A stretch of DNA of 64,000 nt. Source: Reinekea forsetii. Lineage in GTDB: Bacteria > Pseudomonadota > Gammaproteobacteria > Pseudomonadales > Natronospirillaceae. A model generated the notes under the pieces. It saw nothing but the letters and a program-made list of their open reading frames with translations. It had not been told where the DNA came from and ran no database searches. Made by a program: the position numbers and the translations under genes. Below, piece after piece: positions 28,229 through 38,508 of this stretch; position 1 is the stretch's first letter; every line of letters begins with the position of its first letter. The DNA is taken from contig NZ_CP011797.1 in the NCBI RefSeq assembly GCF_002795845.1, positions 2,890,001-2,954,000 of the forward strand. The letters run 5' to 3'.

Positions 28229-29116
28229 ATGTTTGAATTACGCCAGATCATCGTTTTATTGGATCAATCGGAAGAAAGTGTTACGGCGGTCGAAAAGGCG
28301 GCCATCCTGGCAAAAAAAACCGGCTCGCGCATGACGCTTTTCACCTCTGGCTATGACGGCGCCCTAAACAATCTCCAGAACCTGGCCGAAAATGCTCGCG
28401 ACGCCTACCTGTCAAGGCTGCTCATTGGACTCGATAGCCTGGCAGCCATCGCCCGTGCCCAGGACATTGTCGTGCACACCGAAGCGGTATGGGATAAGCA
28501 TGCTGGTGCCGCGCTGCTCAACTATATAGATGGCAATTCGGTCGACCTGGTGGTCAAGGCGACACACCACCAGAATGTTATCCAACGCACCTTTTTCAGC
28601 CAAACCGATTGGGAACTGATTCGCCATTGCCCAGTGCCCCTACTCTTGACGAAGGGCACTGCCTGGCACCCGAAGGTAACGGTCACGGCGGCCGTCGACC
28701 CAGTTCGCAGCAATGACAAACCGAGCTTTCTCGACGACCATATTATCCAATGCGGCCTCGATCTGGCGGCTCAGCTGGACGGCCAAGTTCAGCTCTTGCA
28801 CGTCTATGACCCAACACCCCTAATGATTTACCTGGACCAACCGGCCATCAACTCAACCGATATCAGCGAGGAAATCCGCCAGCAACATCTGGATGCATTA
28901 GCCAGCTTGGCTTCGAGTAAGGGTATCGCAACGGACTTGGCGAAACTTGAGATGGGCTCCCCGGTACAGGTTATTCCGGACCACCTGTATGAAAACGATA
29001 TCGACATTGTCATCATGGGCGCGGTGTCCCGATCCGGCTTCGAACGTTGGCTACTGGGTCATACCGCCGAGAAGGTGCTGGACCGAATCACGGTCGATAT
29101 TCTCATCGTCAAATAG
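28229..29116 (+). CDS. uspE: Universal stress protein, tandem Usp domains (UspE-like)
   Basis: A 295-residue cytoplasmic protein made of two Usp domains, at about residues 1-145 and 150-295. The first domain begins ELRQIIVLLDQSEES. The second ends with IVIMGAVSRSGFERWLLGHTAEKVL in the family style (GxxxRSGxxxxLxGxTAE). Tandem proteins of this size are UspE-like and respond to stress; the ligand is not clear. The ATG at 28229 has GGAGGG five to six bases ahead; an in-frame ATG seven codons earlier lacks a site. It appears to be a single-gene unit. Confidence 0.9.
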   Translation: MFELRQIIVLLDQSEESVTAVEKAAILAKKTGSRMTLFTSGYDGALNNLQNLAENARDAYLSRLLIGLDSLAAIARAQDIVVHTEAVWDKHAGAALLNYIDGNSVDLVVKATHHQNVIQRTFFSQTDWELIRHCPVPLLLTKGTAWHPKVTVTAAVDPVRSNDKPSFLDDHIIQCGLDLAAQLDGQVQLLHVYDPTPLMIYLDQPAINSTDISEEIRQQHLDALASLASSKGIATDLAKLEMGSPVQVIPDHLYENDIDIVIMGAVSRSGFERWLLGHTAEKVLDRITVDILIVK

Positions 29117-29290
29117 GCATGACGGCCATGCCATGCCTCGAGCCGGAGCGGCCTGAGCCCGCAAAACTCGCATTCCATGGCAGTGCAGATCGCACAAGAC
29201 AGTTTTGATTTCTATTGCTGAGGGTGCAAGATCACCCGCAACTGCCTTACAATAGCGCAAAATCCTTTGTTCATTCGGCGTCTAATAGCT

Positions 29291-30574
29291 ATGGAATCGT
29301 TAACCCTACCCAAATTAAGCCAAGCCCACGGTGAAGTAACCATCCCGGGCTCAAAAAGCTTATCCAATCGTATCCTGTTGCTGGCGGCTATCAGTCGGGG
29401 CACGACTGTTATCGATAATTTATTAGACAGCGACGATGTCCAGCATATGCTGCAAGCTCTGACTCAGCTTGGTGTCCGCTACGAACTCAATGCCGAGCGC
29501 ACCCAATGTCGGGTTGTTGGGCTCGATGGTCCCTTGGCGCGCGGCCAAAGTGAAACCATCTTTCTCGGCAATGCCGGGACCGCCATGCGACCCCTGGCTG
29601 CGGCACTGTGTTTCGGCAGCGGCGAATTCATTCTGACCGGTGAAGAACGCATGTTCGAGCGTCCAATCGGCGACCTGATCGAAGCTATGCAAGCCCTAGG
29701 AGCAAATGTTGACTATCAGCAGAGCGCTGGCTTTCCGCCCCTTAAGATTAGCGCGCAGCCACTCACGGCGGCACCCGTGGCCATCGAAGGGAGTATCTCG
29801 AGCCAATTCTTGACGGCGATTTTGATGGCCGCACCCTTGTTAAAGCAACCCCTGACCATCAGCGTGACTGGTGAACTGGTGTCCAAGCCCTACATCGATA
29901 TCACGCTCGATGTTATGCAACGCTTTGGCGTCACGGTCGTCAATAACGACTACCAGAGCTTTGTCATCGATGGTTTACAGAGCTATCAGTCACCGGGCAA
30001 GATTCTGGTCGAAGGTGATGCCAGCAGTGCTAGCTATTTTCTCGCAGCCGGCGCCATCGGCGGTGGCCCAGTTCGAGTTCACGGGGTGGGGACCGCCTCG
30101 GTGCAGGGCGACATCCGCTTTGCCGAGGTGCTGGAACAGATGGGGGCTACAGTGCTGCGCTCGGAAAACTGGATTGAGGTGGCGCACCAGGGCCCGCTCA
30201 AGGCGATCGATCTGGACCTAAACCATATCCCTGATGCGGCCATGACGATCGCCGTCGCGGCCCTATTTGCCGAAGGTACCACGGTGATCCGCAATATCTA
30301 CAATTGGCGCGTTAAGGAAACCGACCGTATCGCAGCGATGACCACCGAACTGCGTAAACTCGGCGCGATCGTGGAAGAAGGCCGCGATTATCTAAGCATT
30401 ACACCGCCCCAACGCGTCACGCCGGCCGCCATCGATACCTATAAGGACCACCGAATGGCCATGTGCTTTTCGCTCGCAGCCTTTGCCACAGACGGCATTG
30501 TGATCAACGACCCAGGCTGCACCGCCAAGACGTTTCCGGATTATTTTGAGCGCTTCAATAAAATCACCTCATAA
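29291..30574 (+). CDS. aroA: 3-phosphoshikimate 1-carboxyvinyltransferase (EPSP synthase) AroA
   Basis: A 427-residue enzyme that joins phosphoenolpyruvate and shikimate 3-phosphate in the shikimate pathway. [14 protein letters not shown] near the N-terminus, [11 protein letters not shown], the RVKETDRI motif and KDHRMAM at the end are the substrate-binding signatures. [10 protein letters not shown] places Gly and Ala as in class I (glyphosate-sensitive type) enzymes. The start at 29291 gives the same length as E. coli AroA; the ribosome site is poor. It shares the pathway with aroQ at 32606. Confidence 0.98.
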   Translation: MESLTLPKLSQAHGEVTIPGSKSLSNRILLLAAISRGTTVIDNLLDSDDVQHMLQALTQLGVRYELNAERTQCRVVGLDGPLARGQSETIFLGNAGTAMRPLAAALCFGSGEFILTGEERMFERPIGDLIEAMQALGANVDYQQSAGFPPLKISAQPLTAAPVAIEGSISSQFLTAILMAAPLLKQPLTISVTGELVSKPYIDITLDVMQRFGVTVVNNDYQSFVIDGLQSYQSPGKILVEGDASSASYFLAAGAIGGGPVRVHGVGTASVQGDIRFAEVLEQMGATVLRSENWIEVAHQGPLKAIDLDLNHIPDAAMTIAVAALFAEGTTVIRNIYNWRVKETDRIAAMTTELRKLGAIVEEGRDYLSITPPQRVTPAAIDTYKDHRMAMCFSLAAFATDGIVINDPGCTAKTFPDYFERFNKITS

Positions 30575-30576
30575 AA

Positions 30577-30605
30577 TTGGTATGACAAGGCGCACCCTAT
30601 ATACT
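30577..30605 (+). promoter_or_regulatory. Candidate ppa promoter
   Basis: TTGGTA (30577-30582), 17 bases, TATACT (30600-30605). It begins two bases after the aroA stop and would start ppa mRNA about 45 bases before its ATG. Confidence 0.5.
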
Positions 30606-30655
30606 GCGCCTCTAATTTTTTCCTTTTCGAGCAACGACCCTAAACGAGGCCCATT

Positions 30656-31183
30656 ATGAGCTACACCCAGATCCCCGCCGGCAAAGATGTACCCAATGAT
30701 ATTTACGTAGTAATCGAGATCCCGGCCAATCATGCGCCTATTAAGTATGAGATCGACAAAGATATGGATGCTCTGATGGTCGATCGTTTTATGGCGACGC
30801 CGATGTTTTACCCGGCCAACTACGGCTATATCCCTCATACCTTGGCCGATGATGGCGACGCGGTAGATGTGTTAGTCGTTACCCCTTACCCAGTAGCCCC
30901 CGGTGCGGTGATTCGCTGCCGCCCAGTCGGCGTATTAGAAATGACCGACGAGGCCGGTGAAGATGCCAAAGTCATCGCTGTACCGCACGACAAGCTCAGC
31001 GCCCTCTATACCGACGTTAAGGAAGCCACCGATCTGCCGCCGCTACTGCTGGCGCAAATCAAGCACTTCTTCGAGAACTACAAGGCCTTAGAAGTGGGCA
31101 AATGGGTCAAGGTCAAGGGCTGGGCCGACGCCGATCGCGCTCGCGCTATCATCAGCGAATCCTTCGCAGCTGACAAAAAGTAA
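30656..31183 (+). CDS. ppa: Inorganic pyrophosphatase (family I)
   Basis: A 175-residue cytoplasmic enzyme that hydrolyses pyrophosphate and so drives biosynthetic reactions. [30 protein letters not shown] and the metal-binding DGDAVDVLV signature are present, with a later [13 protein letters not shown] segment. Length matches the hexameric E. coli enzyme (176). An ACGAGG ribosome site precedes the ATG. A perfect terminator follows. Confidence 0.98.
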   Translation: MSYTQIPAGKDVPNDIYVVIEIPANHAPIKYEIDKDMDALMVDRFMATPMFYPANYGYIPHTLADDGDAVDVLVVTPYPVAPGAVIRCRPVGVLEMTDEAGEDAKVIAVPHDKLSALYTDVKEATDLPPLLLAQIKHFFENYKALEVGKWVKVKGWADADRARAIISESFAADKK

Positions 31184-31206
31184 TAACATTGCCAATTGTT
31201 CGGCAT

Positions 31207-31234
31207 AAAAAAAGCGACCTAGGTCGCTTTTTTT
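31207..31234. terminator. Bidirectional terminator between ppa and DUF2333 gene
   Basis: A perfect 28-base palindrome: seven A, AGCGACCT, AGGTCGCT, then a T-run. It serves both convergent genes. Confidence 0.92.
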
Positions 31235-31248
31235 ATGGGTGCCTCGGA

Positions 31249-32313
31249 CTAGCCGTTCTGCAACAGTTCCCGCAGATCGACAATGGCGGCATTGGCGCGC
31301 GAAATGTAATTGGCCATCACCAAAGAATGGCTGGGTATTAGACCAAAGCCGCTGCCATTAAGGATCATCGGTGACCAAATCGCTTCCTGGGTGGCTTCCA
31401 GCTCGCGGATGATTTGTTGCAAGCTGACCAGGGCATTTTTGTCCTCGAGCACCGGTGCAAAATCGACTTCGATCGCGCGCATCATATGGATCAACGCCCA
31501 CGAGGTGCCTCGGGCTTCATAAAAAACATTGTCCACCAACAGACGCGGGGTCTTGATTTGGGTCTGCTTCTCGGTCGGGGTCGATTGCTCGGCGCTCGCC
31601 TGCCCGGCCATATCGGTATTGTAGCGTTGCTGGCCGACCGAGGCGCTTAGACGCTGAGAGAGCGAGCCAAGCCGGGTTTCGACATCTCGCAACCAATTTG
31701 ACAGATTATCGGCTCGGGCATAAAACTGCGCCTTAGCGTTGGCGGGGTCGGCCAACCGGGTCATATAACTATCGATATACCCGATAGCATTGCGATACTC
31801 GCCTTCGGTTGAGGGCAAGATCCAACTGTCGTTATTGAAATTAAACAGCGGTTCGGCTTCGGCCAGATCCGGATCTTCGGTCGACTGGGACTGGGAGCGA
31901 CTGAGGTCCTTACGGAAGGCTCGGGAGAGGTCGCGCACCTGAATCACCACACCAAATTCCCAGCTAGGCATGTTATCCAAAAAGATAGACGGCGGGGTGA
32001 CGTCGTTTGACAGGTAGCCGCCCGGCTTGGTCAGCAGGGTGTCGGCTAGATGGCGCAGAGTGTAGGCGGTGGTATAGCCAACTACCGCTTGCTTACCTTG
32101 AGCCTTGGCGGATTGTTGGGCCAGGCTGACCACATTGGCCACCGCTGGCGAGTTGCTCCAATACAGTCCAAGTGCTGTCCACAGCAACAATATCAGGGTC
32201 AATCCAGCCATAAGCCAGTATTTCAAACTCTTGCCAACAGTCTTGGTGCCGGGGGCATTCGACGATTGGTGTCTTAAACCGTTCCAAAAGCGCTTAAATT
32301 GAACCTTTAACAT
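31249..32313 (-). CDS. DUF2333 family inner-membrane protein
   Basis: A 354-residue protein with a basic cytoplasmic start, one membrane helix at about residues 33-52 (WLMAGLTLILLLWTALGLYW) and a large, probably periplasmic, domain. It fits the DUF2333 family of gammaproteobacterial proteins, whose function is unknown. Polar patches around residues 145-160 and 235-255 (rich in S, Q, T and E) look like flexible linkers. GGAG lies 11 bases before the ATG. It stands alone, convergent with ppa and divergent from aroQ. Confidence 0.75.
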   Translation of the reverse strand: MLKVQFKRFWNGLRHQSSNAPGTKTVGKSLKYWLMAGLTLILLLWTALGLYWSNSPAVANVVSLAQQSAKAQGKQAVVGYTTAYTLRHLADTLLTKPGGYLSNDVTPPSIFLDNMPSWEFGVVIQVRDLSRAFRKDLSRSQSQSTEDPDLAEAEPLFNFNNDSWILPSTEGEYRNAIGYIDSYMTRLADPANAKAQFYARADNLSNWLRDVETRLGSLSQRLSASVGQQRYNTDMAGQASAEQSTPTEKQTQIKTPRLLVDNVFYEARGTSWALIHMMRAIEVDFAPVLEDKNALVSLQQIIRELEATQEAIWSPMILNGSGFGLIPSHSLVMANYISRANAAIVDLRELLQNG

Positions 32314-32509
32314 GCTAAATTGTCTCCATTAAATAGCCACTTGAGGGTAACGCCAGACCCGCGCCCTGCCAATAGGCCAGCGGTCACATTCCTTGCCAAA
32401 ATCCGCTCGGTGAGCGCAAACAGATGCTGTTCTGAGCGTATTTGGGGCCGAATTGAGTAAAAGACAGTATTTATTGAACATTTTTCACAACTAAAATTCA
32501 CCCTACCCG

Positions 32510-32538
32510 TTGTGCATTGGTGTTTTCCTGATTATCTT
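32510..32538 (+). promoter_or_regulatory. Candidate aroQ-accBC promoter
   Basis: TTGTGC (32510-32515), 17 bases, TATCTT (32533-32538), about 65 bases before the aroQ ATG. Agreement with consensus is moderate. The rest of the 290-base gap to the DUF2333 gene shows no gene. Confidence 0.35.
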
Positions 32539-32605
32539 GTGCTAATACTTGTTTTTTAGCGACTTTTCGCTACAAATAGACTTAAACTCAAACCCAGGGT
32601 GAACC

Positions 32606-33064
32606 ATGGCATCGTTGCTGTTACTAAATGGACCAAATCTCAATCTGCTCGGTGTACGTGAGCCGGAGCTCTATGGTGCCAGCACCTTGTCCGATATAGT
32701 GGCGCAATTGTCCGCGGATGCGAGCACCTTGGGACACACGCTAGTCCACCTGCAGAGTAACCACGAAGGGGTCCTGATTGATCGAATTCATCAGAGCCTG
32801 ACCGATGGTACAGACATGATATTGATCAACCCGGGTGCCTTTACCCATACCAGCATCGCTATCCGCGATGCCTTGGCTGGGGTAAAAACACCCTTTATCG
32901 AGCTGCATTTGTCGAACGTGCACGCTCGAGAAGATTTTCGTCAGCACTCCTACCTATCGTCGATAGCGGTCGGGGTGATTGCTGGCTTTGGACAAACGAG
33001 TTATCTCTTGGCGCTTACCGCAGCCAGTGAATACTTAACTAATAAAACACCACAGAATCAATAA
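32606..33064 (+). CDS. aroQ: 3-dehydroquinate dehydratase, type II (AroQ)
   Basis: A 152-residue dodecameric enzyme that converts 3-dehydroquinate to 3-dehydroshikimate. [20 protein letters not shown] carries the active-site loop with Tyr; [26 protein letters not shown] and [11 protein letters not shown] are the other signatures, all in the expected order. It sits 14 bases before accB; aroQ-accB-accC is a common gammaproteobacterial operon. Confidence 0.98.
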   Translation: MASLLLLNGPNLNLLGVREPELYGASTLSDIVAQLSADASTLGHTLVHLQSNHEGVLIDRIHQSLTDGTDMILINPGAFTHTSIAIRDALAGVKTPFIELHLSNVHAREDFRQHSYLSSIAVGVIAGFGQTSYLLALTAASEYLTNKTPQNQ

Positions 33065-33078
33065 TTAGAGGTCATAGC

Positions 33079-33540
33079 ATGGACATTCGTAAGGTCAAGA
33101 AGCTTATAGAGTTGTTGGAAGAATCCAACATCGATGAAATTGAGATTTCTGAAGGCGAGGAATCCATTCGCATCAGCCGCACCTCACGCTTAGCCGCTGC
33201 ACCGGCCCAATATGCCTTCCAGGCTGCGCAACAGGCACCCATGCAGATGAGCGCTCCGGCGGCCCCTGAAGCCCCAGCAGCTGGCCCAGCGCCCGTTGCG
33301 CCGGCCGGCCACGCCGTCAAGTCTCCGATGGTGGGTACCTTCTATCGTTCGCCGTCACCAACCAGCTCGTCTTTTGTTGAAATTGGCCAGAAGGTCTCGG
33401 CCGGGGACACCATCTGTATCATCGAAGCGATGAAGATGATGAACCAAATCGAAGCCGACAAGAGCGGTACCGTCACCGCCATTCTCGCCGAAAACGGTGA
33501 GCCGATAGAATTTGATCAACCACTGGTCATGATCAGCTAA
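33079..33540 (+). CDS. accB: Acetyl-CoA carboxylase biotin carboxyl carrier protein
   Basis: A 153-residue carrier of the biotin used in malonyl-CoA formation. An N-terminal dimerisation segment (about 1-35) is followed by an Ala/Pro-rich linker (about 38-78) and the C-terminal biotinyl domain. The biotinylation motif is EAMKMM with Lys119. The thumb sequence [12 protein letters not shown] is also present. It precedes accC by 13 bases. Confidence 0.98.
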   Translation: MDIRKVKKLIELLEESNIDEIEISEGEESIRISRTSRLAAAPAQYAFQAAQQAPMQMSAPAAPEAPAAGPAPVAPAGHAVKSPMVGTFYRSPSPTSSSFVEIGQKVSAGDTICIIEAMKMMNQIEADKSGTVTAILAENGEPIEFDQPLVMIS

Positions 33541-33553
33541 GCGGAGTAGCCCC

Positions 33554-34900
33554 ATGCTGAACAAAGTTTTAATTGCCAATCGAGGTGAAATCGCGCTGCG
33601 CATTTTGCGTGCCTGTAAAGAACTCGGCATTAAGACGGTCGCGGTTCATTCCACCGCCGATCGAGAACTGAAGCACGTCAAGTTGGCCGATGAGGCCGTC
33701 TGTATTGGGCCGGCCGCCTCGGTTGACAGCTACCTGAATATTCCCGCTATTATTGCTGCGGCCGAAGTGACTCACGCTGATGCCATCCATCCCGGTTATG
33801 GCTTCTTGGCCGAACGGGCCGATTTCGCCGAGCAGGTCGAAAAATCTGGCTTCAAATTTATTGGACCAACGGCCGCGGTCATCCGACTTATGGGTGACAA
33901 GGTGTCGGCCATTCAGGCCATGAAAAAAGCCGGCGTTCCAACGGTACCGGGTTCTGACGGTGCCGTACCGACGGACCCAATTAAGTGTAAGAGCATTGCC
34001 TTGCGTATCGGTTATCCCGTGATTATCAAGGCTGCCTCTGGCGGCGGCGGGCGCGGCATGCGTGTGGTCCACAAAGAACAGGATCTGCTCAGCTCCATCA
34101 CCATTACCCAGACCGAAGCGGCCGCGGCTTTTGGCGATGGCACGGTCTACATGGAGAAGTTTTTAACCAATCCTCGCCATGTTGAAATCCAGGTCTTGTC
34201 CGATGGCCAGGGTCACGCCATTCATTTGGGCGATCGTGATTGCTCTTTGCAACGGCGGCACCAAAAGGTGCTCGAAGAGGCCCCTGCACCACACATCGAC
34301 CTGGCCGCACGACAGACCGTGCAAGACGCATGCGTCAAGGCCTGTATTGATATCAATTACCGCGGTGCCGGCACCTTCGAGTTTCTCTATGAAGCGGGCC
34401 ATTACTACTTTATTGAAATGAATACCCGTGTTCAGGTGGAGCACCCGATCTCAGAAATGGTCACCGGTGTCGACATCATCAAGGAACAGTTGAATATAGC
34501 AGCGGGCCTGCCCCTGACTTACACTCAAGAACAGGTCAAAATCGAAGGCCATGCCTTTGAATGCCGTATCAATGCCGAAGACGCCGTAACCTTTATGCCC
34601 AGCCCGGGTCGCATTACCCAGTTCCATCCACCGGGTGGCTTAGGCGTGCGTTGGGACTCTCATATCTACGCCGGCTACTCGGTACCACCCTTCTATGATT
34701 CGATGATCGGCAAGCTGATCACCTTTGCTCCGACCCGTGCCGAAGCCCTAAAGCGCATGGCATCGGCCTTGGATGAACTGGTTATCGGTGGTATTCGAAC
34801 CAACGTCGATCTGCACAAGAAACTGGTTCTCGATGCCGCTTTTATCGAAGGTGGTGTCAATATTCACTATCTTGAGCACAAGCTGGCCGACGAACAGTAG
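33554..34900 (+). CDS. accC: Acetyl-CoA carboxylase biotin carboxylase subunit
   Basis: A 448-residue ATP-grasp enzyme that carboxylates biotin on AccB with bicarbonate. [75 protein letters not shown] and [13 protein letters not shown] are the expected signatures. Length equals E. coli AccC. It is the last gene of aroQ-accB-accC, followed by a hairpin. Confidence 0.98.
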   Translation: MLNKVLIANRGEIALRILRACKELGIKTVAVHSTADRELKHVKLADEAVCIGPAASVDSYLNIPAIIAAAEVTHADAIHPGYGFLAERADFAEQVEKSGFKFIGPTAAVIRLMGDKVSAIQAMKKAGVPTVPGSDGAVPTDPIKCKSIALRIGYPVIIKAASGGGGRGMRVVHKEQDLLSSITITQTEAAAAFGDGTVYMEKFLTNPRHVEIQVLSDGQGHAIHLGDRDCSLQRRHQKVLEEAPAPHIDLAARQTVQDACVKACIDINYRGAGTFEFLYEAGHYYFIEMNTRVQVEHPISEMVTGVDIIKEQLNIAAGLPLTYTQEQVKIEGHAFECRINAEDAVTFMPSPGRITQFHPPGGLGVRWDSHIYAGYSVPPFYDSMIGKLITFAPTRAEALKRMASALDELVIGGIRTNVDLHKKLVLDAAFIEGGVNIHYLEHKLADEQ

Positions 34901-34911
34901 TCCCGCAGCGA

Positions 34912-34942
34912 AGGTTCGGGCACCACAAGGTCGCCCGAGCCT
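34912..34942 (+). terminator. Possible terminator after accC
   Basis: Ten-base arms (AGGTTCGGGC and GCCCGAGCCT, one G-T pair) with an 11-base loop lie 12 bases after accC. Only a short TTTG follows. Confidence 0.45.
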
Positions 34943-35018
34943 TTGAATTCCGAGCCTAGAAGCATGCAAAAACAGCCCACCATTCTGCTATTATTGGCAA
35001 AATTATTGAGATAACCCG

Positions 35019-35924
35019 ATGCCTTGGTTACAAATACGACTTGCCACCCTGCCCGAACACAGTGAGATACTGGAAGATGCCTTGCTGCTAGCTGGCTGTA
35101 AAGCCGTCACCCTAATCGACACAGACGATCAACCAGTTTACGAACCGATCCGCGGCACCACACCGCTGTGGCAGCACACCACCATTCAAGGCCTATTTGA
35201 AGAGGATGTGGATGTCGCCCACCTGGTCGCGCTCATGGATTCCGTGATTGCCGCTCACCAGCTTAGGGTCGCTTCAATCAGCACCGAGATTTTGGAAGAT
35301 AAGGACTGGGAACGGGAGTGGATGGACAATTTCAAACCCATCGCCTGTGGAGATCGCTTGTGGATCGTACCCTCCTGGCAGACGCCGCCCGATGCGGCTG
35401 GGGTCAACCTAAAGCTGGACCCCGGCCTGGCGTTTGGTACCGGTACCCATCCCACGACTTTTTTGTGCTTGCAGTGGCTAAATGACCATATCCAAGCCGG
35501 CGATACGGTCTTGGATTATGGCTGTGGCTCGGGCATATTGGGGCTCGCGGCTCTGTTACTCGGCGCAGAGCGCATGACCGGTATCGATATAGACCCGCAA
35601 GCACTCATCGCGACGGATAACAACGCGGCGGTAAATAATATCGCCGCAGAGCGGTATTTTGTTACCACCGATACCAATGACCTAGAAAGTCATTATCAGA
35701 TAGTCATCGCCAATATCTTGGCCGGGCCCCTATGCGATCTCAGTGATGCTATCGCCAGCTACCTAAAACCCGGACAACCCTTAGTACTTTCCGGTATATT
35801 AGCCCATCAGGCGGACACGGTTATGGCTGCTTACAGCGCGACTATCACGTTCGATCCGGTGGTTACCTTGGACGGCTGGGTGCGCTTAAGCGGCCGGCGC
35901 AAAGCGGTACGAGAACGACTATAA
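35019..35924 (+). CDS. prmA: Ribosomal protein L11 methyltransferase PrmA
   Basis: A 301-residue S-adenosylmethionine enzyme that trimethylates ribosomal protein L11. The N-terminal substrate-recognition domain has DKDWEREWMDNFKPI; the C-domain has LDPGLAFGTGTHPTT, the SAM loop LDYGCGSGILGLAA and VIANILAGPL, in which NIL is the catalytic-loop signature. It starts 118 bases after accC and may have its own promoter. Confidence 0.97.
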   Translation: MPWLQIRLATLPEHSEILEDALLLAGCKAVTLIDTDDQPVYEPIRGTTPLWQHTTIQGLFEEDVDVAHLVALMDSVIAAHQLRVASISTEILEDKDWEREWMDNFKPIACGDRLWIVPSWQTPPDAAGVNLKLDPGLAFGTGTHPTTFLCLQWLNDHIQAGDTVLDYGCGSGILGLAALLLGAERMTGIDIDPQALIATDNNAAVNNIAAERYFVTTDTNDLESHYQIVIANILAGPLCDLSDAIASYLKPGQPLVLSGILAHQADTVMAAYSATITFDPVVTLDGWVRLSGRRKAVRERL

Positions 35925-36072
35925 TCTTGGCTCGATCGGCTCAGCCAAAGGCTTTGGCCCGATGTTAGGCCCCTATTGAACGTCTTAGAATCGGCTATCG
36001 ACTTGGCAAAATATTAACAGCCAATCTCAACGATAATTTTTGTTAAGCATGGATGCCCAAGGATATACAGTA

Positions 36073-37317
36073 ATGGTTGAATCGTTTATTACGCAATGCC
36101 CCCATTGTGGGACATCGTTCCGGGTTAGAAGCGAGCAGTTGGCTGTGGCCAATGGATCGGTTCGATGCGGTGCGTGCTTGCAAGTATTCGGTGCCCGAAA
36201 CCATCTCGTCACCAGCCCCTCATCGGGCAATCGCCCCGCAGCCGCGCCGGCCGCCAAGCCCAGTGCGCCTAAAACCGAGACCAAGCCTGCGAGTCCACGT
36301 CAACCCGCACCGCGACCCCCGGCAGCGCCTGGGCCAGAGCCTGAGTCAAAATTTGGCGGATTTTCAGCCTCCGAGGACGAATTTGTCTTTGCCGATGGTG
36401 ATGATGACTTTATTTTCGATGACAACGCCGATGATCGCCTGTTCGGTGACGATGCATCGGAGGAGGGTTTTGGCGAGCTGTCTGACAGTTTCCGCAACCT
36501 AGACGACTCGACCAACAAGCCGAACCGTAAAGTCGATCATTTTCAACGCGAAGCTCAAGAACTCAATACGCCGGGGTTGACCGATCCCGATGAGCAAGAC
36601 GAACGCTGGGCCGAGTCCATTCTTGAGGATATGGAGAACGATACCAAGCCCATGACAGCTGTGTTCAATGCTGGCGAGGTTAATCAACGCGCAACAGGGT
36701 CCCTGGCCAAACCTGTGGCACCAGCAAGGAGGTCAGCCAGTTTTGAACCGGACTTCCCGATGCCGCAGACCGCCTCGCAAGTGGTCAATAAGGTCAACCA
36801 CGCCCCAGATCTGGATTTCCAGCTGGAGGACCGGTTACATCGATTGCGGCCTCTGGGTTGGATTGCGGTGGTTGGTTTGCTCCTAGTGTTGGCCGGCCAA
36901 TTAGCCTGGCTGGAGCGCAATCACTATGCGCGCATGGATCAATGGCGGGGCCTCTATCAGAGCGCCTGCAACGTGCTGGGCTGCAGCCTACCGGCTCAGG
37001 TAGACCTGGACAATATCCGCAGCTCCCTGCTGGTGCGCGAGCATAAGGATCCGAATCTGAAAGACCTGCGCATGGTCGATATTGTCTTGACCAATAGGGC
37101 ACCCTTTAAGCAGGCGTTTCCGCTGCTACTACTGCAATACACTGATGTAAATGGCAAGCTGGTAGCCGATCAACGGTATCATCCGGACGAGTATCTCAAG
37201 GGTGAATTAACCGGGGTCGAACTGATGCCCATTAATACCCGAATTTATGTTTCTCTAGCGATCCGGACGCCGGTGGCCGGTGCCGTCAACTACCAGCTAT
37301 TATTAAGCCCTTCCTAA
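36073..37317 (+). CDS. Zinc-ribbon and DUF3426 membrane protein
   Basis: A 414-residue protein. The start has an MJ0042-type zinc ribbon (CPHC at about residue 8 and CGAC about 25 residues later), followed by a Pro/Ala-rich stretch, a strongly acidic low-complexity region rich in D, E and F (about 95-145), one membrane helix (about 264-284, WIAVVGLLLVLAGQLAWL) and a C-terminal DUF3426 domain. Genes of this kind are common between prmA and dusB-fis in gammaproteobacteria; the function is unknown. The ATG at 36073 puts the zinc ribbon at the N-terminus; an earlier in-frame start 11 codons upstream is possible. Confidence 0.82.
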   Translation: MVESFITQCPHCGTSFRVRSEQLAVANGSVRCGACLQVFGARNHLVTSPSSGNRPAAAPAAKPSAPKTETKPASPRQPAPRPPAAPGPEPESKFGGFSASEDEFVFADGDDDFIFDDNADDRLFGDDASEEGFGELSDSFRNLDDSTNKPNRKVDHFQREAQELNTPGLTDPDEQDERWAESILEDMENDTKPMTAVFNAGEVNQRATGSLAKPVAPARRSASFEPDFPMPQTASQVVNKVNHAPDLDFQLEDRLHRLRPLGWIAVVGLLLVLAGQLAWLERNHYARMDQWRGLYQSACNVLGCSLPAQVDLDNIRSSLLVREHKDPNLKDLRMVDIVLTNRAPFKQAFPLLLLQYTDVNGKLVADQRYHPDEYLKGELTGVELMPINTRIYVSLAIRTPVAGAVNYQLLLSPS

Positions 37318-37353
37318 TCGGCGCCTTGCTGCAACCCTAAGCTAAGCCGTTGA

Positions 37354-37396
37354 AAACCCAAGCTTTAGTGTGCCCGCAGGGGGGCGCCTTGGGTTT
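37354..37396 (+). terminator. Long-loop hairpin upstream of dusB
   Basis: Nine-base perfect arms (AAACCCAAG and CTTGGGTTT) enclose a 25-base GC-rich loop. No T-run follows. A second, six-base hairpin (AAAGCC/GGCTTT, 37414-37434) ends in TTTATT. Either could end the upstream gene; dusB transcription probably starts after them, near a TATGCT with a GC-rich stretch downstream (about 37473-37490). Confidence 0.35.
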
Positions 37397-37518
37397 CCAC
37401 CCTAAGGCAACAAAAAGCCTGAAATAATGGCTTTATTGCGAAGTTCTCACTTTCTTTAGCCCCCAAGAACAGCTATGCTTCCGCGCCCCTAAGTTGAGCG
37501 TTTTTTGAACGATTTATT

Positions 37519-38508
37519 GTGTTTAAAATTGGACCCTATACCATAGATCAGCCGACGGTGCTTGCGCCGATGGCTGGTGTTACAGATCAACCCTTTCGCA
37601 AACTCTGCCGGGCCTTAGGGGCTGGGTTAGTGGTGTCAGAAATGGTGACGAGTGACACTCGCCTATGGAAAAGCAATAAATCCCAATGGCGACTGAACCA
37701 TGACGGCGAGGGTGAACCAATCAGCGTCCAGATAGCCGGCGGTGAACCCACCATGATGGCTGACGCCGCGCGCGAAAATGTCGTCTTGGGGGCCCAAATC
37801 ATCGATATCAACATGGGTTGCCCGGCCAAGAAGGTGTGTAACCGTGCCGCCGGGTCGGCCTTGCTTAAAGACGAACAGCTGGTCGCCGATATATTGCGAG
37901 CAGTCACCGCGGCTGTGGATGTCCCGGTGACCCTGAAAATCCGCACCGGTTGGGATGCGGAGTTAAAAAATGCCGTTCGCGTTGCTAAGATGGCAGAGGA
38001 CTGCGGTATCGCCCTCTTGTCAGTGCATGGCCGTACCCGAGCCGATGCCTTTCGGGGTGAGGCCGAATACGAGACCATCGCCGCGGTAAAACAGGCAGTT
38101 GGCATCCCAGTACTGGCCAATGGCGATATCGATAGCGTCCATAAGGCCAAAGCCGTATTACACCTGACCGGAGCTGACGGGGTCATGATTGGCCGTGCCG
38201 CGCAAGGCAATCCGTGGATTTTTAATGCCATCAATCACTTTTTATTGACCGGTGAAGAGCTACCAAAACCGGATATGGACACGGTACAACGCACCCTGAA
38301 CGAACATGTTCAGGCACTGCACCAATTCTACGGTGACTTTATGGGCGTGCGCATTGCCCGCAAACACCTGGGTTGGTATTTGGGCGGACAAGGCCTACCC
38401 AAACACAGTTACCAAGAAATTATTCTGCTTGAGAGCAGTCAACTGCAACTCGGCGCAATCAATACACTTTTTGACAATTTTGAACGACTTAAGGAAACCA
38501 CCGCATGA
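37519..38508 (+). CDS. dusB: tRNA-dihydrouridine synthase B
   Basis: A 329-residue FMN enzyme that reduces uridine to dihydrouridine in the tRNA D-loop. PMAGVTDQPFRKLCR, NMGCPAKKVCNRAAGSALL (the Cys of GCPAKKVC is catalytic), LKIRTGWD, VHGRTRAD and MIGRAAQGNPW are the expected motifs. It begins with GTG. It overlaps fis by four bases; dusB-fis is the standard fis operon, and the gene may influence fis translation. Confidence 0.97.
   Translation: MFKIGPYTIDQPTVLAPMAGVTDQPFRKLCRALGAGLVVSEMVTSDTRLWKSNKSQWRLNHDGEGEPISVQIAGGEPTMMADAARENVVLGAQIIDINMGCPAKKVCNRAAGSALLKDEQLVADILRAVTAAVDVPVTLKIRTGWDAELKNAVRVAKMAEDCGIALLSVHGRTRADAFRGEAEYETIAAVKQAVGIPVLANGDIDSVHKAKAVLHLTGADGVMIGRAAQGNPWIFNAINHFLLTGEELPKPDMDTVQRTLNEHVQALHQFYGDFMGVRIARKHLGWYLGGQGLPKHSYQEIILLESSQLQLGAINTLFDNFERLKETTA

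Noticed and set aside
36300-36518. Minus-strand serine-rich open frame
   Set aside because: It is the antisense of the acidic and proline-rich region of the zinc-ribbon protein and arises from its codon bias.
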